Below, in pieces: positions 60,926 to 64,000 of a DNA stretch of 64,000 bases (position 1 is the first letter of the stretch; the number at the start of each line of letters is the position of its first letter). The position numbers and the translations under genes were made by a program. The stretch is from Albidovulum inexpectatum (lineage in GTDB: Bacteria > Pseudomonadota > Alphaproteobacteria > Rhodobacterales > Rhodobacteraceae): assembly GCF_002927635.1 (NCBI RefSeq), contig NZ_PRDS01000003.1:1-64000 (forward strand), in the 5' to 3' direction. The notes under the pieces are model-generated. The model saw nothing but the letters and a program-made list of their open reading frames with translations. It was not told where the DNA came from and searched no databases.

Positions 60926-61906
60926 ATGAGTGCAGGTTCCGGATCGCCCCACGTTCCCGTCCTGATCGATCCCCTGATCGCGGCCGTCGCGCCGATATCG
61001 GGAACCTGGGTGGATGGCACCTTTGGCGCAGGCGGATATGCCCGGGCCTTGCTGGATGCCGGGGCGGACAGGGTGATCGGCATCGACCGCGACCCGACGG
61101 TCTTTGACCCGGCGCGGGCCTGGGCGGATGTCCATGGCGACAGGCTGATCCTGCGACAGGGCACCTTCTCGGATCTCGACCAGATTGCGGGCCAGCCGGT
61201 GGATGGTGTGGTCCTTGATCTGGGGGTTTCCTCGATGCAGCTGGATCAGCCCGAGCGCGGCTTTTCCTTTCAGAAGGACGGGCCGCTGGACATGCGCATG
61301 GGCGACAGCGGCCCGACCGCTGCCGATCTGGTCAACTCGGCCTCCGAGGCCGAGCTGGCCGACATCCTGTACCATTATGGCGAGGAACGCGCGGCGCGCC
61401 GGATCGCGCGTGCCATCGTCGCGCGCAGACCATTCACCCGGACGCTGGAACTGGCCGAAGTCATCGCATCGTGTCTGCCACGCCAGAAACCGGGACAAAG
61501 CCACCCGGCCACGCGCAGCTTCCAGGCACTCCGCATTGCGGTGAATGACGAATTCGGCCAGCTGGCCGAAGGGCTGATCGCGGCCGAGCGCGCATTGAAG
61601 CCGGGCGGCCAGCTTGCGGTGGTGACCTTCCATTCGCTCGAGGACCGGATCGTCAAGAGGTTCTTCCAGATCCGTTCCGGGGCTTTGGGGCAGGGCAGCC
61701 GCCACGCGCCCGAACAGCAGGAGATCGCGCCGACCTTCACGCTCAAGACACGCAGGGCGATCGCACCCGATGATGCGGAGCTGGCACGCAATCCGCGCGC
61801 GCGCTCGGCGCGGCTGCGGATCGGCGTCCGCACCGATGCGACCCCGGGTCCGATCGACAGGGCATCTCTTGGTCTTCCCATGCCGGCAAGGAAGGGAGGG
61901 GGCTGA
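60926..61906 (+). CDS. rsmH: 16S rRNA (cytosine-1402-N4)-methyltransferase
   Basis: SAM-dependent methylation of C1402 in the ribosomal P-site. The 326 residues begin [13 protein letters not shown] and hold the SAM loop [17 protein letters not shown], the acidic IGIDRDP, and [15 protein letters not shown] towards the end. Second gene of the dcw cluster; its stop overlaps the ftsL start (TGATG). Confidence 0.97.
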   Translation: MSAGSGSPHVPVLIDPLIAAVAPISGTWVDGTFGAGGYARALLDAGADRVIGIDRDPTVFDPARAWADVHGDRLILRQGTFSDLDQIAGQPVDGVVLDLGVSSMQLDQPERGFSFQKDGPLDMRMGDSGPTAADLVNSASEAELADILYHYGEERAARRIARAIVARRPFTRTLELAEVIASCLPRQKPGQSHPATRSFQALRIAVNDEFGQLAEGLIAAERALKPGGQLAVVTFHSLEDRIVKRFFQIRSGALGQGSRHAPEQQEIAPTFTLKTRRAIAPDDAELARNPRARSARLRIGVRTDATPGPIDRASLGLPMPARKGGG

Positions 61907-62253
61907 TGCGCATTCTGTTCGCAATCTTCACCATCATTTCCGTCATGGCTCTTGCCTTCTGGGCCTATCGAGAGAACTACCGGACCCAGGCAGAACTGTC
62001 CGAGATGCGCGAGCTGCAGGCCGAAATCGGTCAGTTGAACGAAAGCCTTGCCGTGCTGCGCGCCGAATGGGCCTATCTCAACCGGCCGGATCGTCTGCGC
62101 GAACTGGCCGACATCAATTTCGCCCGCCTCGGGCTGTTGCCCCTGGATCCGCGGCAATTCGGTCGCGTGGCGGATGTCGGCTATCCGGCCCCCGACCTGC
62201 CGCCGATCACCAAGCCGGTCGATACGGTTGCAACGCAGGATCTGACGCAATGA
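61906..62253 (+). CDS. ftsL: Cell division protein FtsL
   Basis: Short bitopic protein of the divisome that joins FtsB and FtsQ and helps activate FtsWI. The 115 residues have one N-terminal helix (about 3-19) and a coiled coil (about 25-60) with a Leu-rich heptad, followed by LNRPDRLRELADINFARLGL typical of alphaproteobacterial FtsL. Position between rsmH and ftsI, with overlaps at both ends, fixes its identity. Confidence 0.9.
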   Translation: MRILFAIFTIISVMALAFWAYRENYRTQAELSEMRELQAEIGQLNESLAVLRAEWAYLNRPDRLRELADINFARLGLLPLDPRQFGRVADVGYPAPDLPPITKPVDTVATQDLTQ

Positions 62254-64000
62254 CTCGCACGCCTCTACGTCCTCTTGCGCGCATTCTGGCCGCCCGGGCA
62301 AAGGGCGAAAATCCCGACGCGATCGAACGCGAGAATATCCGTCTTCGGCACGAACAGATGCGCGACAAGGCGCGGATGCGGGCCGAAAGCCGGCTTTTGA
62401 TCCTGTCGGTTGCATTTGTCATGGGCTTTGGCCTTGTTGGCGCGCGGATGGCATCGCTTGCCGCCTCTGAACCGTCAGAGCCGCAGGTTGCTTCGCATGG
62501 CGCGGGAATCGTCGCGCAGCGCGCCGATATCGTCGACCGACGCGGCCGCATTCTGGCGACGAACCTTCTGACCCATTCGCTGTATGCGCAGCCGCCGCTG
62601 ATGGTCGATCCGCAGCGCGCGGCACACGAACTGGCCGCGATCTTCCCGGACCTGGACGAGGATCGGCTGCTGAAGGATTTCACCGGCAAGCGCAAGTTTC
62701 TGTGGATCAAGCGCCGCATCTCGCCCGAGCAGATGCAGGCCGTGCACGAGATCGGCGAGCCGGGGCTTCTGTTCGGCCCGCGCGAAATGCGCCTGTATCC
62801 GAACGGGCCGCTGGCAGCCCATGTTCTTGGCGGTGCGGGGTTCGGGCGCGAAGGTGTGCGCGCGGCGGAAATCGTCGGACGCGCGGGGGTGGAAAAGACG
62901 TTCGATGCCTGGCTGCGCGACCCCGCCAATGCCGGCAAGCCCCTGCAGCTGTCTCTGGATCTGACCGTGCAGGCCACGGTCGAAGAGGTCCTGGACGCGG
63001 GCATGAAGCTGATGAACGCCAAGGGCGCGACCGCCATCCTGATGGATGCCCATAACGGCGAGATCGTGGCAATGGCCTCGCTGCCCGATTTCGATCCGAA
63101 CGATCGGCCCTCTCCGCCCGTGTCGGGCGACCCTTCGGACAGCCCGTTGTTCAACCGCGCCGTGCAGGGCCTTTACGAGCTTGGGTCGACCTTCAAGCTG
63201 TTTGCCATCGCGCAGGCCGTCGATATGGGGCTGGTCAACCCCGATACGATGATCGACACCAAGGGGCCCCTGGTCTGGGGGCGTTTCAAGATTCGCGACT
63301 TCCACAATTACGGGCCCCAGCTTTCCGTCACCGATGTTCTGGTCAAGTCCTCGAATATCGGGACGGCGCGCATCGCGCTGCAGATCGGTGCGGTCAAGCA
63401 GCAGGAATTCCTGCGCGCGCTGGGCATGTTCGATCCCACCCCCGTCGAGCTGGTCGAGGCGCCGGGCGCCAAGCCCCTGCGCCCCGAAAAATGGCCCGAG
63501 ATCACGACGATGACCGTTTCCTACGGGCATGGAATCGCGGCAAGCCCGCTGCATCTGGCGGCGGCCTATGCCTCGCTTGTCAACGGCGGCACGCGGATCA
63601 CGCCGACATTGCTACGTCGAGATCATGTCGAACCGGGGCCGCGAATCATCTCGGAGCGTACCTCGGCGATCCTGCGGGACATGCTGCGACAGGTCGTTGC
63701 GCGCGGCACGGCCAGCTTCGGCGACGTGCCGGGCTATTCCGTCGGCGGCAAGACCGGCACGGCCGACAAGCCGCTGCGCACGGGCAAGGGCTATGCCAAG
63801 GACAAGGTGATCGCCACCTTCGCTTCGGTGTTTCCGACCACCGATCCGAAATACGTCCTTGTCGTCTCGCTGGACGAACCGGTCGAGACTTCGGGCGCCG
63901 AGCCGCGCCGCACCGCCGGATGGACGGCGGTACCCGTCGCGGCCGAGATCATCCGGCGCACCGCGCCCTTGCTGGGCCTTCGTCCGGAACTTGAACCCGT
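62250..64000 (+). CDS. ftsI: Penicillin-binding protein FtsI (PBP3), 3' end outside window
   Basis: Septal peptidoglycan transpeptidase. 583 codons are present before the window ends. There is a cytoplasmic N-terminus, one membrane helix (about 50-68), and the PBP dimerisation region starting RADIVDRRGRILATNL. The transpeptidase motifs are complete: Ser313 in GSTFK, SSN at 367-369, and KTGT from Lys501. The ATG overlaps the ftsL stop as ATGA. Only the C-terminal few residues should be missing. Confidence 0.97.
   Translation, partial: MTRTPLRPLARILAARAKGENPDAIERENIRLRHEQMRDKARMRAESRLLILSVAFVMGFGLVGARMASLAASEPSEPQVASHGAGIVAQRADIVDRRGRILATNLLTHSLYAQPPLMVDPQRAAHELAAIFPDLDEDRLLKDFTGKRKFLWIKRRISPEQMQAVHEIGEPGLLFGPREMRLYPNGPLAAHVLGGAGFGREGVRAAEIVGRAGVEKTFDAWLRDPANAGKPLQLSLDLTVQATVEEVLDAGMKLMNAKGATAILMDAHNGEIVAMASLPDFDPNDRPSPPVSGDPSDSPLFNRAVQGLYELGSTFKLFAIAQAVDMGLVNPDTMIDTKGPLVWGRFKIRDFHNYGPQLSVTDVLVKSSNIGTARIALQIGAVKQQEFLRALGMFDPTPVELVEAPGAKPLRPEKWPEITTMTVSYGHGIAASPLHLAAAYASLVNGGTRITPTLLRRDHVEPGPRIISERTSAILRDMLRQVVARGTASFGDVPGYSVGGKTGTADKPLRTGKGYAKDKVIATFASVFPTTDPKYVLVVSLDEPVETSGAEPRRTAGWTAVPVAAEIIRRTAPLLGLRPELEP

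Overview
This 64 kb window is high-GC chromosomal DNA from an alphaproteobacterium, most likely a member of the Rhodobacteraceae close to Paracoccus or Rhodobacter. The signs are the aa3-oxidase gene order coxB-ctaB-small ORF-ctaG-coxC, the pairing of a DUF1127 gene with a CCUCCUCCC hairpin RNA array, the long mraZ leader, the PtsP-type nitrogen PTS enzyme, and many housekeeping proteins in their typical rhodobacteral forms. The region is mostly core genome. I see no prophage, insertion sequence, integron, CRISPR array or restriction system.

Layout. 1-9.6 kb: the end of tuf, an OmpA/BON envelope protein, ubiA diverging from rsmE, gshA, and a plsY-pyrC-pyrB block in which the dihydroorotase homologue has lost its metal ligands. 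9.7-18.4 kb: uracil-DNA glycosylase and moaB, a two-gene RND exporter, a DsbD-alpha-like protein, YqgE and a Sua5/TsaC enzyme. 18.5-23.2 kb: an acyl-CoA dehydrogenase/metallo-beta-lactamase/DUF6173 run and tldD. 23.2-32.3 kb: cytochrome c oxidase subunits II and III with their assembly factors (CtaB, CtaG, SURF1, a 55-residue membrane protein), then thrC, an M16 peptidase, a GNAT enzyme and a FAD-linked oxidase. 32.4-44.1 kb: mtnP-apt (MTA and adenine salvage), flavin reductase, GNAT, EcsC, ptsP, lysC, SDR, DUF1178, Nudix, waaA and the urate hydroxylase puuD. 44.2-49.6 kb: a LysR regulator, DUF2147, hisB-hisH, a LapG-like cysteine peptidase, and two paralogous secreted Gly/Ser-repeat proteins of unknown function. 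49.8-57.6 kb: two identical tRNA-Gly(GCC) genes, pyruvate carboxylase, an FMN-dependent 2-hydroxyacid oxidase and a UvrD-type helicase. 57.7-64 kb: a Hint-domain protein, a DUF1127 gene followed by a seven-hairpin small-RNA array, a 1 kb regulatory region before mraZ, and the start of the dcw cell-division cluster (mraZ-rsmH-ftsL-ftsI, the last cut by the window end).

The most interesting part is 58.8-60.4 kb. A stress-type DUF1127/CcsR ('cuckoo') RNA locus ends in a strong terminator. Next to it, the mraZ leader carries an apparent UpsM small RNA with its own promoter and terminator. At least five copies of a 10-bp-periodic TGGGA-N5-TGGGA motif, the MraZ operator pattern, are scattered over about 650 bp, one of them inside the candidate promoter. 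The other item I could not match to a described system is the Gly/Ser-repeat protein pair at 47.8-49.6 kb.
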